Shown one piece after another: positions 34,737 through 45,728 of a DNA stretch of 64,000 bases (positions are counted from its first letter, which is position 1; each line of letters begins with the position of its first letter). The DNA is from Diphasiastrum complanatum (Eukaryota > Streptophyta > Lycopodiopsida > Lycopodiales > Lycopodiaceae), in NCBI GenBank assembly GCA_029204225.1, contig CM055092.1, positions 17,105,921-17,169,920 of the forward strand, given 5' to 3'. The notes beneath the pieces were generated by a model, which saw only the letters and a program-made list of their open reading frames with translations, was not told the origin of the DNA and ran no database searches. Position numbers and translations under genes: made by a program.

Positions 34737-35426
34737 TGTGAAAAGTACAGTACTAAGGACCAAAAATGGATCTTTGAATGATCCACAAGGTGATTGTATG
34801 CTTGTTAAACAATCCATCAGAAACTAGTCATCAGAAAACAAGATCTAGTTTAGCAGCTTCAAAGGAAACAAGTAGAGATAATCAAAGCATTGATCAATCA
34901 GTATAATCCAACTCCACACGTGTGGAAATAAGGCTGTAGTATGGCCTGTAGACAGTGTTTACAAAGTGCCAAATCTGGGTTTCATTGGAAATCAAGAGTA
35001 ATCACCATACAATGAGAGGAAACTCGAGTTTCTCCTTGAGGCTCCAAAAAGTTTCTATCTTCTCACTATGGAGAATGGGAATACATAGTAAAACACACTT
35101 CCTTTGCAAAGTTAGGTGAAAATCCAGCATGTAATAAGGAAGTAGACTCACTTTCTTGCCCTAATGTGAAAACCCTAGCCTAGATCCAAGAGTCATGCTT
35201 GGTAGGTGCATGGTAGGTACAAATCTCATCATAAATCATGGTCTAGATCCTACAAAGTAGGAATCACTACCAAATGGACACAAGCACTCCTCTTGACTCG
35301 TGGTAACCTACTTTAGGTGTGTATGTACAAGTGGCACTTTGGCCATTCAAGTAACCAACAAACAATATTGACAAAATGTACAATATTCTACATGGCTAGA
35401 TTTGCCAATGTAGGCAATTTTTCACA
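34737..35426 (-). repeat. 5' LTR of element H
   Basis: 690 bp, the partner of 30663-31352, with the CACACGTGTG palindrome at 34915-34924. The PBS (complement of GCTCTGATACCA) adjoins it at 34725-34736. The leader at 34220-34724 has no gene but carries another CACACGTGTG at 34576-34585. Confidence 0.93.
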
Positions 35427-35540
35427 CATAAAGCTTTTTGAAAAACAAGCGCGCTTTTGATTCATCCTTGATTAAGGGCCTCTTAAGAATAAAAGAGTAC
35501 TCATTTGACATTCCAATCTAAGGAGAAAACTCTGTTGTTT

Positions 35541-35641
<101 letters not shown>

Positions 35642-35703
35642 GTTGGGATCAAATAGCTTTGGGTAGGTGCTCGAGTCCCCAAAGCCTTTCTCAACCTAGG
35701 CAT

Positions 35704-35831
<128 letters not shown>

Positions 35832-36125
35832 CCTTTGCTATGCAGGTTAAGGTGAGGTTGATGCTCCCAGCGTTCGGACCCTATGCTACATTGACGACAC
35901 AACAGTGGTGCCATCGTCAGAGAGTGCCACACTCTCATCTTGCAACATAGCACTCTGTCGCTCCTTCTCTCTCTATCTCTTTTTTTTTCTCTCTCACCAT
36001 TTTTTTTTCACCAAAAATCAGAATTTTAGAGGTAGAATAGTGTGATTATTGTTAGTTTTTGCCATTTTTTGTGATTTTTTGTTTGTATTACTGTGGGGAG
36101 AGATTGTGTGGTGGGAGGTTCAGTT

Positions 36126-37130
36126 CCAAATACCCAATTCTTTCCAAAAACCCAATCCTTTTCAGAAACCCATAAAAATAAAAAAAAACGTTCAAATCTA
36201 TTTTTGGCAGAAAAATTAGGTGGGAAAACAGGTTAGAGGCCATAACTTTCAAATCTGTCCAAACTAACCTTTACAGACTTGGCAATACCTTCTACCACAT
36301 CAGTAGAAGCTATTGCACTTCCTGTGAGAGTTAGTTCTCAACCATCTTGCCAAAATAGCCAAAAAACAACCAAAAAAATAAAAAAAAACCATAAAATTTT
36401 TAAAAATTCTACTAAGTAACCTTCGTAGAGCTCTTTGAAGTTCCATCTCACTGAGACTAGGACACAGAGAAGTCTGCAAGAGTTATCTTGCAAAGTAAGA
36501 CCCTCTATGAAGGTTCCCAAGATCCAGAATAGCAAAATCTAGGATAGAACCCTCGCAGACATCAACATTTCAATTTTTTTGTGAGAACTAACCTTTGCAG
36601 AAGTTTTTGAAGTTCCATCTCACTGAGACAAGGACACAGAAGAGCCTATGAAAGTTAGTTTGAATTATTGATTAATCTGTGAGCCAAAATGTGATTTTGA
36701 ACCCTTGCAGATTGCTATGATGACTCATCAGATGAGAAATCAGAGGAACAAGAGTCAACAACGAGCAATGATCTAGCAAGAATGGAACCCTATCCAAGAC
36801 AACTAAGTGGAGCAGAGTCAAGCTGATCGAGTGCAGTAGAAAACCAAGAACCTTGCACTTCAAGCTATCAGCAAGCTTATGCTCGCTCAATTAAGCTTCT
36901 TGAGAAGGACAAATGTACCTTCTACTTTGGAGATCATCCAAATACAAGGTGTCCAATCAAGAATCCACACTTTTTACAAGGACAAAATGCAGAGCAACAA
37001 CTTCGTCGATGGCAAGATCCAACGGTTCAAAGGTCACAACCAAAATGAAGCCGACAAGAAGCTCCCCAAAAGGATGGATGTCGGATTGACCCATCTAAAT
37101 TACGAGTTTCTTCAACAAACAGTGGCAAGG
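36126..37130 (+). pseudogene. Gypsy leader and gag remnant
   Basis: From about 36880 a frame reads IKLLEKDKCTFYFGDHPNTRC, which fits a Gag zinc knuckle (C..C....H....C) with Phe in place of the second Cys, and then KNPHFLQGQNAEQQLRRWQD. Upstream sequence (36240-36660) has repeated phrases such as AGTTCCATCTCACTGAGAC twice (36440 and 36610) and looks like LTR or leader. It ends abruptly at the copia LTR at 37131. Pol parts of a gypsy element resume only at 49653. Confidence 0.5.
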
Positions 37131-37827
37131 TGTTAGATATAGGGGTCTTATGTTTTTTATATCAAGCATCTAGGTGTAGGATGTTGATAGGACCAAATTT
37201 GGCATAGATGGCAAATTATCCACTTCCACTTGTAATGCCACTATTTAGCCAAAATAGAGTAAGAGGCTAAAATCGTGCCAATTAGAGTGTAGACAAGTTT
37301 AATACTTTTGTTTGATGAAATTTAAGAGGTCCAATAGCTGGAACCTTGAAGGGTCCAATAGAATTTGAGGTTTGCTTAAAAATGGTCCAATAGATTTAGA
37401 GGTGCATGGATCAATGGTCCAATAGGATTAAGAGGTGGCAAAGTGTGGTCCAATCATAGTTAAGCATAGTGGTAGCTCATGGATCTACTAGTATCATTGT
37501 ACTCCTCATTTGGATCTGATTGATTTTGAGATTGAGTGGATTTTGTGAGTGATTGGTTTTCTAGCTTTCTCTCTCTACCCGAGAGCTCATGATGATTTTC
37601 TCTCTCTACCTGAGGAGAGCAGCTTTTTTTTACTTAGATTATTTTTGGAGCACTTCCCACACGTGTGAGTGAGAGTTGGAAGTGATTGAATGCATGTAGT
37701 AGTGTGTTTTTGCCATAGAATCAAATATAGATCTTGAATCTCAATCTAGTCTTGATCTTGGTGCATCTACACACCTTAGGAGATCACAAGTGCATGTTGT
37801 GGACAGTCCACACGTGTGAAATCAACA
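37131..37827 (+). repeat. 5' LTR of element D (5'-truncated)
   Basis: 697 bp ending CGTGTGAAATCAACA, directly before the PBS TGGTATTAGAGCC (37828-37840). CACACGTGTG occurs at 37658-37667 and 37809-37818. Confidence 0.9.
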
Positions 37828-38502
37828 TGGTATTAGAGCCTACCTAAGGTTACCATGCATTTTGATCCATTTGAGTAAAAACTATTCATCAATCTTGAGC
37901 TAGAAATTGTCAAGATCCATTTTCCTAGCTATCTTGTCCAATTTTGGATCAAAAGAGATCAATAGGACATTGATTGGGTATGACATGGTACTGTATGGAA
38001 TCAGGTGCTCAGACATGTGTGAGGAACATCCAATTTCAGTTTGGGAGTTCTCTTTCATGTTTGATCCAAAAATCTTGCTAGATAGCTTGTTCTAAAGCTA
38101 TTTTTGTCTAGTTTTTGATGCAATCAGTTTCATTCCATTTCGTTGTACCAATTAAAAGCTATAAGCTTTTGAAGAAGGTAAAATAGGGCACCTAGACCTG
38201 GGTGGACACATTTGGTTTGGTCAAGAGATTGGTTGATCCAAAATCACAGTTGAATGCTTACCAATCTCATCTATATGTGATCTAGGCACTATTTTGAGAT
38301 CTTACCCATTTTGTTTCATGCAATATCATTGTATTTGAGTCAAATTTGGTTTCTTAGTGTATTTCACATGTGCTAAGAGTTTTTGATCCTAACTTTTCCC
38401 ATACTCCATCATTTGATGTGAAGTGGATCTAGTTTTGGAGAGATTGAGATAGCTAGTGAGAATCATCTCACAGTTTGTTGCAAAATCTTTCATAGGAAGA
38501 GA

Positions 38503-39157
38503 TGTGAAAAATACAGATCCTAAGTGGATCTAAACTCCAAGATCATTGGCTTGAATGCTTGCACTCCAAACTACATAAGCTAGGAATTGGCAACACATTC
38601 TATGCTACCTAGAATGCAAAGAACTTGATCAAAAAGCATTTATCACAAATGGAAACTTCCATAAACATCAAGTGCGGCCCAAAATAGCATTATATAGTCC
38701 ATAATACATCAGCCTATCACTTTTGGAAAGCACCTAAGATCATACACAATAGCTTGAAGACAATACACACAACAATGCTCTCAATGGAGGAAGAAACAAT
38801 GACAATGATCTATTGATCTCAATGAAGCATACAAAAGGTTTCTCCAACCTGTTCTCCACGACTTCCCTACTATTTATGGATGAGGAAGATGACTCTCTCT
38901 CCTCTCTCTAGAAGGTACTTGACCCTAGATATTCCCTATATAGGAAAAATAGCTAAAAATGGCTTATATGACCAAAATACATCAAAATGGTCTCATTTTG
39001 AAGGGTATGAAGTTTGACACTTCATCATACTGAAAAAATACAGTAAATAAAAACATTGTGGCCTGGTTCACACGTGTGAAACTCCAGAACCAAAACTATT
39101 TACAATTTTAGCCAATTTAGGCCTCAAACTAGCTAGGAAATGTTGACAATTTTCACA
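38503..39157 (-). repeat. 3' LTR of element E
   Basis: 655 bp, TGTGAAAA...TTTTCACA. It carries TTCACACGTGTGAA (39067-39080) and a minus-strand TATA box (38937-38943). The gag-pol stop codon lies in its first bases. Confidence 0.97.
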
Positions 39158-42100
39158 CTCCCTCTTCAACATTGGATGCTAGTTTCAACATAGTCTTTGA
39201 GCACATTCCAAGATTAGATCTATGCATTAAATATAGGTCCTTTCCCAATGGTTTGGTGAAGATATCAGCCACACACTCCTTTGAAGAGACATGTTGAAGC
39301 TCCACCTCTTTGGCAATGACTTGATCTCTCACAAAATGGTGAGCAATCTCAATGTGCTTGCTCCTTGCATGAAAAACAGGATTGCTTGCCAAGCTTTGGG
39401 CTGAAAGGTTATCACAAAGTATGATTGGAGTCTTCTCTGGTTCCATCAAGTGAAGATCCAATAACATCCTCTTGATCCAAAGAATCTCCTTGGTGCATGT
39501 TGTTAATGCCTTGTACTCGGCTTCGGTGGAAGATAGAGAGATAGTTGGTTGCTTCTTTGATAGCCATGAGACCACTCCATCTCCAAGATAGATTGCAAAG
39601 GCACTTGTTGACTTCCTATCCATTTGATCACCTGCAAAATCTGAATCTGAAAATCCACAAAGGTTAGGTGTAGTACCTCCATACAAGATGCCAAAATCTC
39701 TAGATCCCGAGATGTATCTAAGTACTCTCTTTCCTAGCTTCCAATGAGCCTCACTAGGATCTTGCATAAATTGACTTAGTTTACCAACCACAAAGCTTAG
39801 ATCAGGTCTTGTGATGGTTAACCATATAAGAGATCCTATTAGCTTTCTATAGAGAGTAATGTCCTTGAAGGATCTTTCATTACTTCTTGTAGTTAGCTTT
39901 ACATTTGATTCCATAGGAGTAGAAACAACTTTACAATCTTCCATATGAAACCTTTTTAGAATAGAGTTAACATACTTTTCTTGACATATGAATGTAGATT
40001 TAGAAGTTCTAATAATCTCTATTCCTAAGATATAATGAAGTTTACCAAGATCTTGAATTTCAAACTCTCTTTTGAGTGCCATCTTGATTTCATCTATATC
40101 TAGATTGTTACCACCACTTAAGATAATGTCATCAACATAGATCAAAAGTAAAGTGATATCATTTTCATTCAATCTAAAGTAGAGAGAATGATCATACTCA
40201 CTCATAACAAAGTTTTGAGAAAGTAAGAAGGAATTGAGCTTAGCATACCAACTCCTTGGTGCTTGCTTTAGCCCATACAAACTCTTTTGGAGATAGCACA
40301 CATGATTAGGCTCATCATGTGAAACATAGCCCTCGGGTTGCTCCATGTAAATATCTTCTTCAAGATCGCCATTCAAGAAGGCATTAGTAACATCCATTTG
40401 CCACATATCCCAATCATAAAGAGTTGCAAGAGAGATTAGGATTCGAATAGTTACCATCTTTGCCACGGGTGCAAAGGTCTCATCATAGTCAATACCATAT
40501 TCTTGAGCATACCCCTTTGCCACCAACCTTGCCTTGTACTTGTTGATTGATCCATCTTGATTTGTCTTGATCTTGAAGATCCACTTACAACCAATTGCCT
40601 TCTTGTCCTTTGGAAGCTTTACCAACCTCCATGTGTTGCTTTTGATGAGTGCTTGATGCTCATGATCCATGGCTTGGATCCATTCCTTCTTTTGAATTGC
40701 TTCACCTACACAAGTTGGTTCATCAAAAGAGGTAAGAAAAGCAAAGTTAGAGTTGTCCACCACTTGCTTTCCTTTTTCATCATAGGTTAGCCTTGATGGC
40801 TTAGCCCTTTGCCTTTGAGTCTTCCTTGAAGTTTGCTTTGGAGTGGCATCTCCATCTTCATCCAAGACATCTTGCACATCATGATGATTAGTAGGCACAT
40901 CAACATCAACATCAACAACATTGGAAACATTCTCTTCATGAAAGATGACATCCCTACTTATGACAACTTTCTTTGTAGAAGGAATGTACACTTTGTAAGC
41001 CTTGCTTACTTCACTATGGCCAACAAACACACCCTTCTTTGATGAAGGATCTTCTTTAGTTCTATCATCAAGTGTGATATTGACAAAACATGTACATCCA
41101 AAGATCCTACAATGCTTGACACTCGGCCTTCTACCATAAAGAACCTCATGAGGAGTTTTACCATCCAAGGAAGCACTTGTCCATCTATTACATAGATAGT
41201 TAGCACATGCTAAAGCTTCCCCCCAAAAAGACTTAGCAAGATTAGCATGTAGTCTCATTGCCTTGGCACATTCACAAAGGGTTTTATTCTTCCTCTCGGC
41301 CACTCCATTCTGTTGTGGAGTCCTAGGACTAGACATCTCCCTCTTAATCCCATGTGCTATACAAAAGTCTTTGAACCTATTTGAGGTGTATTCCCCTCCA
41401 TTATTAGATCTTAAGCATTTGATCTTTGTATTGAATTGGTTTTCCATTTCATTCTTGAACTTGACAAATGCAGCAAACACTTCATCCTTACTTTTAAGAA
41501 GATAGATCCAAGTATACCTACTAAAGTCATCAATGAAAGTTGCATACATCTTTGCCCCACCATTGCTAGTTGTACTAGAAGAATGAATATCAGAATGCAC
41601 AAGTTGAAAAGCTTCTTTAGATCTAGAAGTAGATCTAGAATAAGCAAGTCTATGAGATTTGGACAAGGCACAATGTTCACAAACACTATTGTTTGCAACA
41701 AGACTTTTAGGGAGACCAAGAACAAGCTCTTTCTTTGCCATTACCTCCAAAGATTTGAAGTTGGGATGGCCCAACCTCTTGTGCCAAACTTCTTGGTTTG
41801 TCAATTGCTCCCTAGCCATACATCCTTCATGATTAGAGATCACACATGCATCAAGCTTGAAAAGTTTACCATGCCTCCTACCTTGAGCAATCAAGGATCC
41901 ACATTTACTTATCAAACATGCATCTCCAATGAACTCCACATCAAGTCCTTTGTCAATCATTTGACTTACACTAAGCAAATTCTTAGTGATTGAAGGAATG
42001 TACAAAACATTTTCAAGATTTGCTTTCCTATTTGTTGAAAGGGAAATAGGAATAGTGCCTATGCCTTTGATGTCACATTGACCATCATTTGCAGTGTAGA

Positions 42101-43106
42101 TGATGTTACCTTCTCCCTCATAAGACAATAAGGATGTAAAGTATTCCTTATGTCTTGTCATGTGAGATGAGGCTCCACTATCAATCCACCAAGGATCATT
42201 ATCATCTATGTTGGCTAACAAACTTGAAGTCATAACAAGTGATTCACATGTGTTATGTTCTTCCTCATCTATTGTAAGATTTCCTTGCCTCTCTCCTTGC
42301 TCTCTTTTCTTCTTATAACATTCATTTGCAAAATGACCTTTTATCCCACAATAAAAGCACTTGAACTTTGACTTATTGTTCTTAGTAGAAGAGGAAGAGG
42401 AAGAGTGATCATCATGATCAAAGTTACCACCTTTGGACCATTTCCCTTTGCCTTTACCTTTGCCCTTGAATTTGCCTTTTGTGAAGAAAGCCTCTTCACC
42501 TCCACCTTGCAAGGATGCACCATCAAGCTTTGATTGCAACCTATGTTCTTCAGCCAATAAGATTTCTTGCAAGTCAACCACACTTGGCAAGACTCTTTGA
42601 ATGGCAAAACTTTGCACAAGGTTAGCATGTTCATTTAGCAAACCATTCAACATAACTTGGACTATTTCACCATCTTTTATGTTCTCATCAATGCATGCTA
42701 AATCATCACTTAGGGACTTAACTCTCAAGATAAATGCATGAGCACTTTCACCCTCTCTTTGCCTACTAGAAAATATTTGTCTCCTTAGGGTCAATACCCT
42801 AGATGTGGACTTTGATTCAAAGAGCTTCTTTAAGGCATTCCATGCCTCACTTGCACTTTGACACTTTCCAACTTCCTTGAGAAGTTCATTTGTAACATTC
42901 ATTTTAATGATATGAAGAGCCCTTTTGGCCTTCTTATCAAACCTTTGTTGCTCTTGAAGTGTGAGAGGTCTCTCTTCAATTTCTGCAACTATGTCCATGA
43001 GTTCATTCAACTCAAGTAAGGACTCCATCCTCACTTTCCAAGTAGAGTAGTTTGATGAACTCAACCTTTCACTAGACTCTAGCATGATCCCACCATTGGA
43101 AGCCAT
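39153..43106 (-). CDS. Copia Gag-Pol polyprotein, 1317 aa, intact frame
   Basis: It encodes the capsid and enzymes for reverse transcription. Residues 1-240 are Gag (SNYSTWKVRMES, UBN2-type), and a zinc knuckle CX2CX4HX4C is at 250-263. Protease has WWIDSGASS at 306-314. GAG-pre-integrase has WHKRLGHPN (441-449). Integrase has first Asp at 506 (HSD) and Glu at 604 (VAERKN), but the second catalytic position, 568, is Asn (LRSNNGGEY; family norm LRSDNGGEY), at the standard D-x35-E spacing. RT has MDVTNAF (Asp905) and YVDD (990-993). RNase H acidic residues are in DSDFAG, STEAEY (Glu1195) and CDN (Asp1232). There is no frameshift. The reading runs through the polypurine tract and stops inside the LTR. 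It could be expressed; integration is probably impaired. Confidence 0.97.
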   Translation of the reverse strand: MASNGGIMLESSERLSSSNYSTWKVRMESLLELNELMDIVAEIEERPLTLQEQQRFDKKAKRALHIIKMNVTNELLKEVGKCQSASEAWNALKKLFESKSTSRVLTLRRQIFSSRQREGESAHAFILRVKSLSDDLACIDENIKDGEIVQVMLNGLLNEHANLVQSFAIQRVLPSVVDLQEILLAEEHRLQSKLDGASLQGGGEEAFFTKGKFKGKGKGKGKWSKGGNFDHDDHSSSSSSTKNNKSKFKCFYCGIKGHFANECYKKKREQGERQGNLTIDEEEHNTCESLVMTSSLLANIDDNDPWWIDSGASSHMTRHKEYFTSLLSYEGEGNIIYTANDGQCDIKGIGTIPISLSTNRKANLENVLYIPSITKNLLSVSQMIDKGLDVEFIGDACLISKCGSLIAQGRRHGKLFKLDACVISNHEGCMAREQLTNQEVWHKRLGHPNFKSLEVMAKKELVLGLPKSLVANNSVCEHCALSKSHRLAYSRSTSRSKEAFQLVHSDIHSSSTTSNGGAKMYATFIDDFSRYTWIYLLKSKDEVFAAFVKFKNEMENQFNTKIKCLRSNNGGEYTSNRFKDFCIAHGIKREMSSPRTPQQNGVAERKNKTLCECAKAMRLHANLAKSFWGEALACANYLCNRWTSASLDGKTPHEVLYGRRPSVKHCRIFGCTCFVNITLDDRTKEDPSSKKGVFVGHSEVSKAYKVYIPSTKKVVISRDVIFHEENVSNVVDVDVDVPTNHHDVQDVLDEDGDATPKQTSRKTQRQRAKPSRLTYDEKGKQVVDNSNFAFLTSFDEPTCVGEAIQKKEWIQAMDHEHQALIKSNTWRLVKLPKDKKAIGCKWIFKIKTNQDGSINKYKARLVAKGYAQEYGIDYDETFAPVAKMVTIRILISLATLYDWDMWQMDVTNAFLNGDLEEDIYMEQPEGYVSHDEPNHVCYLQKSLYGLKQAPRSWYAKLNSFLLSQNFVMSEYDHSLYFRLNENDITLLLIYVDDIILSGGNNLDIDEIKMALKREFEIQDLGKLHYILGIEIIRTSKSTFICQEKYVNSILKRFHMEDCKVVSTPMESNVKLTTRSNERSFKDITLYRKLIGSLIWLTITRPDLSFVVGKLSQFMQDPSEAHWKLGKRVLRYISGSRDFGILYGGTTPNLCGFSDSDFAGDQMDRKSTSAFAIYLGDGVVSWLSKKQPTISLSSTEAEYKALTTCTKEILWIKRMLLDLHLMEPEKTPIILCDNLSAQSLASNPVFHARSKHIEIAHHFVRDQVIAKEVELQHVSSKECVADIFTKPLGKDLYLMHRSNLGMCSKTMLKLASNVEEGV

Positions 43107-44266
43107 GATTCTAATGTTTCTTCAACTTTTAGGTTCTGTCCTAAAGCACTTAGCACTCACTTTTCTCTCAACAAATGATAGATAAAGAGATCTATGAAGA
43201 TTTAGGACCCTAAAACACTTCTATCTTGAACCTAGATGGTTTCCAAGCATAGAAAGGAAGATTGAAACACATGCAACACTTTGCACACACTAAGAATGGA
43301 TTACAAAATCAAACCAACCTGAACACACTCTTGCTTAAGCTCTCAAACTTTCCAGCAAGTGACCAAATCAAGTTATGGTGTGAAGAGTTACTTGCATTCT
43401 TAGAAAATACCCAAAACTAGGATGCCAAGATTACCTAGTAATGAACAAACTTGATCAACATATGATCAACACACTAAGATATTGATTAAACCTGTAAAAC
43501 CACATGTAAACCACACTTCTAAAAGTTTATAAACTCCAACAAGTGATAAATACAAGATTTATAGGTGAATGAATGAGCACACTTAGTGAATCACAAGACT
43601 AGCTTCACTATCTTGTCAAATCTTGGTGTTTAGATGTAGATCTAAGATCACTTCACATGAGAATGTTCCTCAACCTGTTAAGAACCTGAAAACACACTTG
43701 CATAATGGTTAACACCTTCCAGCAAATGCTCCAATCAAATTACATAAGGAGAGTTACTTACATGCTCAACAAAGTACACCAAAATTTATGCCAAAATTGA
43801 TGACAATCTTTACAATATGCTCTTCACAATGGAGCTTACAATATGTTCACCCAAAAAAGGGGATCTTTCATCCAAATGGGAGCTTTGCTCAGCCTTTAGG
43901 AGAATTACAACTCACTCAAAAGAGCATTTGTCATCCACTTAAGGAGAAGTTTCATCCACTTAAGGAGAGTGTTCATCCAAGAATGGAGATTGTCAACAAT
44001 AGGATTGAAAAGAACATTGTTAGTATTGAATATGCACAAGCCTCACAATCACAAATGATTAGGTGTTATGATCTGATCCAAAATAGTTTCTTTTCAGCCT
44101 CTGATCTTCAATAGACCTGAAATATGCTTTTGATCCACAAGTTCAACTCACAAAACAAAGGTTAGTAAGATTTGATCAACAAAGCAATGCAAAATCATGC
44201 TAGAACTTGATCAAACATCCAAATATCACCAAAAATGGAATACTTACTGTAAATAGAAGCCAACCA
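43107..44266 (-). other. Untranslated leader of element E
   Basis: About 1.16 kb between the PBS and the gag ATG. A plus-strand frame (43788-44114) with repeats such as TTCATCCACTTAAGGAGA is antisense to the transcript and probably chance. Confidence 0.7.
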
Positions 44267-44278
44267 GCTCTGATACCA
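44267..44278 (-). other. Primer binding site of element E
   Basis: On the minus strand TGGTATCAGAGC immediately follows the 5' LTR and is complementary to the initiator tRNA-Met 3' end. Confidence 0.92.
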
Positions 44279-44933
44279 TGTGAAAAATACAGATCCTAAG
44301 TGGATCTAAACTCCAAGATCATTGGCTTGAATGCTTGCACTCCAAACTACATAAGCTAGGAATTGGCAACACATTCTATGCTACCTAGAATGCAAAGAAC
44401 TTGATCAAAAAGCATTTATCACAAATGGAAACTTCCATAAACATCAAGTGCGGCCCAAAATAGCATTATACAGTCCATAATACATCAGCCTATCACTTTT
44501 GGAAAGCACCTAAGATCATACACAATAGCTTGAAGACAATACACACAACAATGCTCTCAATGGAGGAAGAAACAATGACAATGATCTATTGATCTCAATG
44601 AAGCATACAAAAGGTTTCTCCAACCTGTTCTCCACGACTTCCCTACTATTTATGGATGAGGAAGATGACTCTCTCTCCTCTCTCTAGAAGGTACTTGACC
44701 CTAGATATTCCCTATATAGGAAAAATAGCTAAAAATGGCTTATATGACCAAAATACATCAAAATGGTCTCATTTTGAAGGGTATGAAGTTTGACACTTCA
44801 TCATACTGAAAAAATACAGTAAATAAAAACATTGTGGCCTGGTTCACACGTGTGAAACTCCAGAACCAAAACTATTTACAATTTTAGCCAATTTAGGCCT
44901 CAAACTAGCTAGGAAATGTTGACAATTTTCACA
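44279..44933 (-). repeat. 5' LTR and promoter of element E
   Basis: 655 bp, almost identical to the 3' LTR. The minus-strand TATA box is at about 44713-44719. The palindrome TTCACACGTGTGAA is at 44843-44856, upstream of the TATA box on the transcribed strand and so in a position to act in transcription. Confidence 0.96.
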
Positions 44934-45016
44934 AGAGATAGTACTTCATTATTGGATCCTATTGAGAGTGTGTAGCAACATTTATTGTTCATCATTTGAG
45001 TTTTCTTCACTTCAAA

Positions 45017-45728
45017 TGGCTTCAATGAGTTCATCTTTGTTGGAACCAAGTGAAAGATTGTCCACTTCAAACTATTCAATTTGGAAGATGAGGATGGAGT
45101 CCATCTTGATCCTTCAAGACATGATGGACATAGTCCTTGGTTTTGAAGAAGAACCACAAGTCTTCAAGAGGTTCAAAAATACAAAAAGAGAGCTAGGATG
45201 GCTCTCCACTACATTGAGATAAATGTCTCTAATGAGATATTGAGGGAGATAGGTACTTGTACAACAGCCAAAGAAGCTTGGGATTGTCTCAAGTCTATCT
45301 ATGAGGCTAAGAACACCTCTAGGCTCCTCACTCTTAGAAATCAAATCTTTTAAAGTAGCCAAAAGAGTGATGATAATGCATCTAGTTATGTTTTGAGAGT
45401 AAAAGATATTCATAGAGCTTGCTTGCATTGGTGATTCCATCAATCAAAATGAGCTATTCCAAGTCATTTTCAATGGCTTGAGAAGTGAATTTGGTAACCT
45501 TGTTCAATCCTATGCCATTAAGGAGGAGCTACCAAGTTTGGAGGCTCTCCAAAGTGTGCTAATTTCTGAAGAATCAAGACAAGAGTATAAGCTCTTGAGG
45601 ATGGACAAGCTTTTTCTCACTCAGAATGATGGCAAAGCCCTCTTTGCCAAGGACAAGCACAAAGGAGGAGCAAGAACCAATTTCAACAATCCTCAAGCAA
45701 GGACAAAGCCAAATCCAAAGACAAAGAT
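45017..45728 (+). pseudogene. Element D gag
   Basis: It starts MASMSSSLLEPSERLSTSNY with SIWKMRMESI, the UBN2-type Gag start. The frame shifts near 45170, continues ALHYIEINVSNEILREIG and AKEAWDCLKSIYEA, hits TAA near 45353, and shifts again near 45420 and 45690. The C-terminal part (45478 onward) reads FGNLVQSYAIKEELPSLEAL. It lost its coding capacity in several steps. Confidence 0.85.

Larger units (their letters stand above)
30663..35426 (-). mobile_element. Copia element H, internally inverted (TSD CATAA)
   Basis: Equal LTRs of 690 bp lie at 30663-31352 (3') and 34737-35426 (5'). A PBS is at 34725-34736 and a polypurine tract (GAGGAGGAG, minus strand) sits just inside the 3' LTR. CATAA flanks it at 30658-30662 and 35427-35431. 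Minus-strand integrase and the RT start occupy 31393-32697. Gag and protease (32740-34216) lie on the opposite strand. The RT core and RNase H are deleted. LTRs differ at about 20 sites by eye (about 3%). The insertion split a copia RT whose uninterrupted version survives at 3578-3610. Confidence 0.93.
38503..44933 (-). mobile_element. Copia element E, full length and recent (TSD AGAGA)
   Basis: It has 655-bp LTRs (38503-39157 and 44279-44933), a PBS at 44267-44278, a polypurine tract (GAAGAGGGAG, minus strand) next to the 3' LTR, and one 1317-codon Gag-Pol frame. AGAGA flanks it at 38498-38502 and 44934-44938. By eye the LTRs differ at one site (38695 T versus 44471 C), which indicates a very recent insertion. 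It sits in the untranslated leader of element D, just upstream of D's gag start. Confidence 0.97.

Noticed and set aside
41436-41993. 185-codon plus-strand frame inside element E
   Set aside because: It is antisense to the intact Gag-Pol frame and shows no domain of its own. The same applies to the other plus-strand frames between 40557 and 42000.
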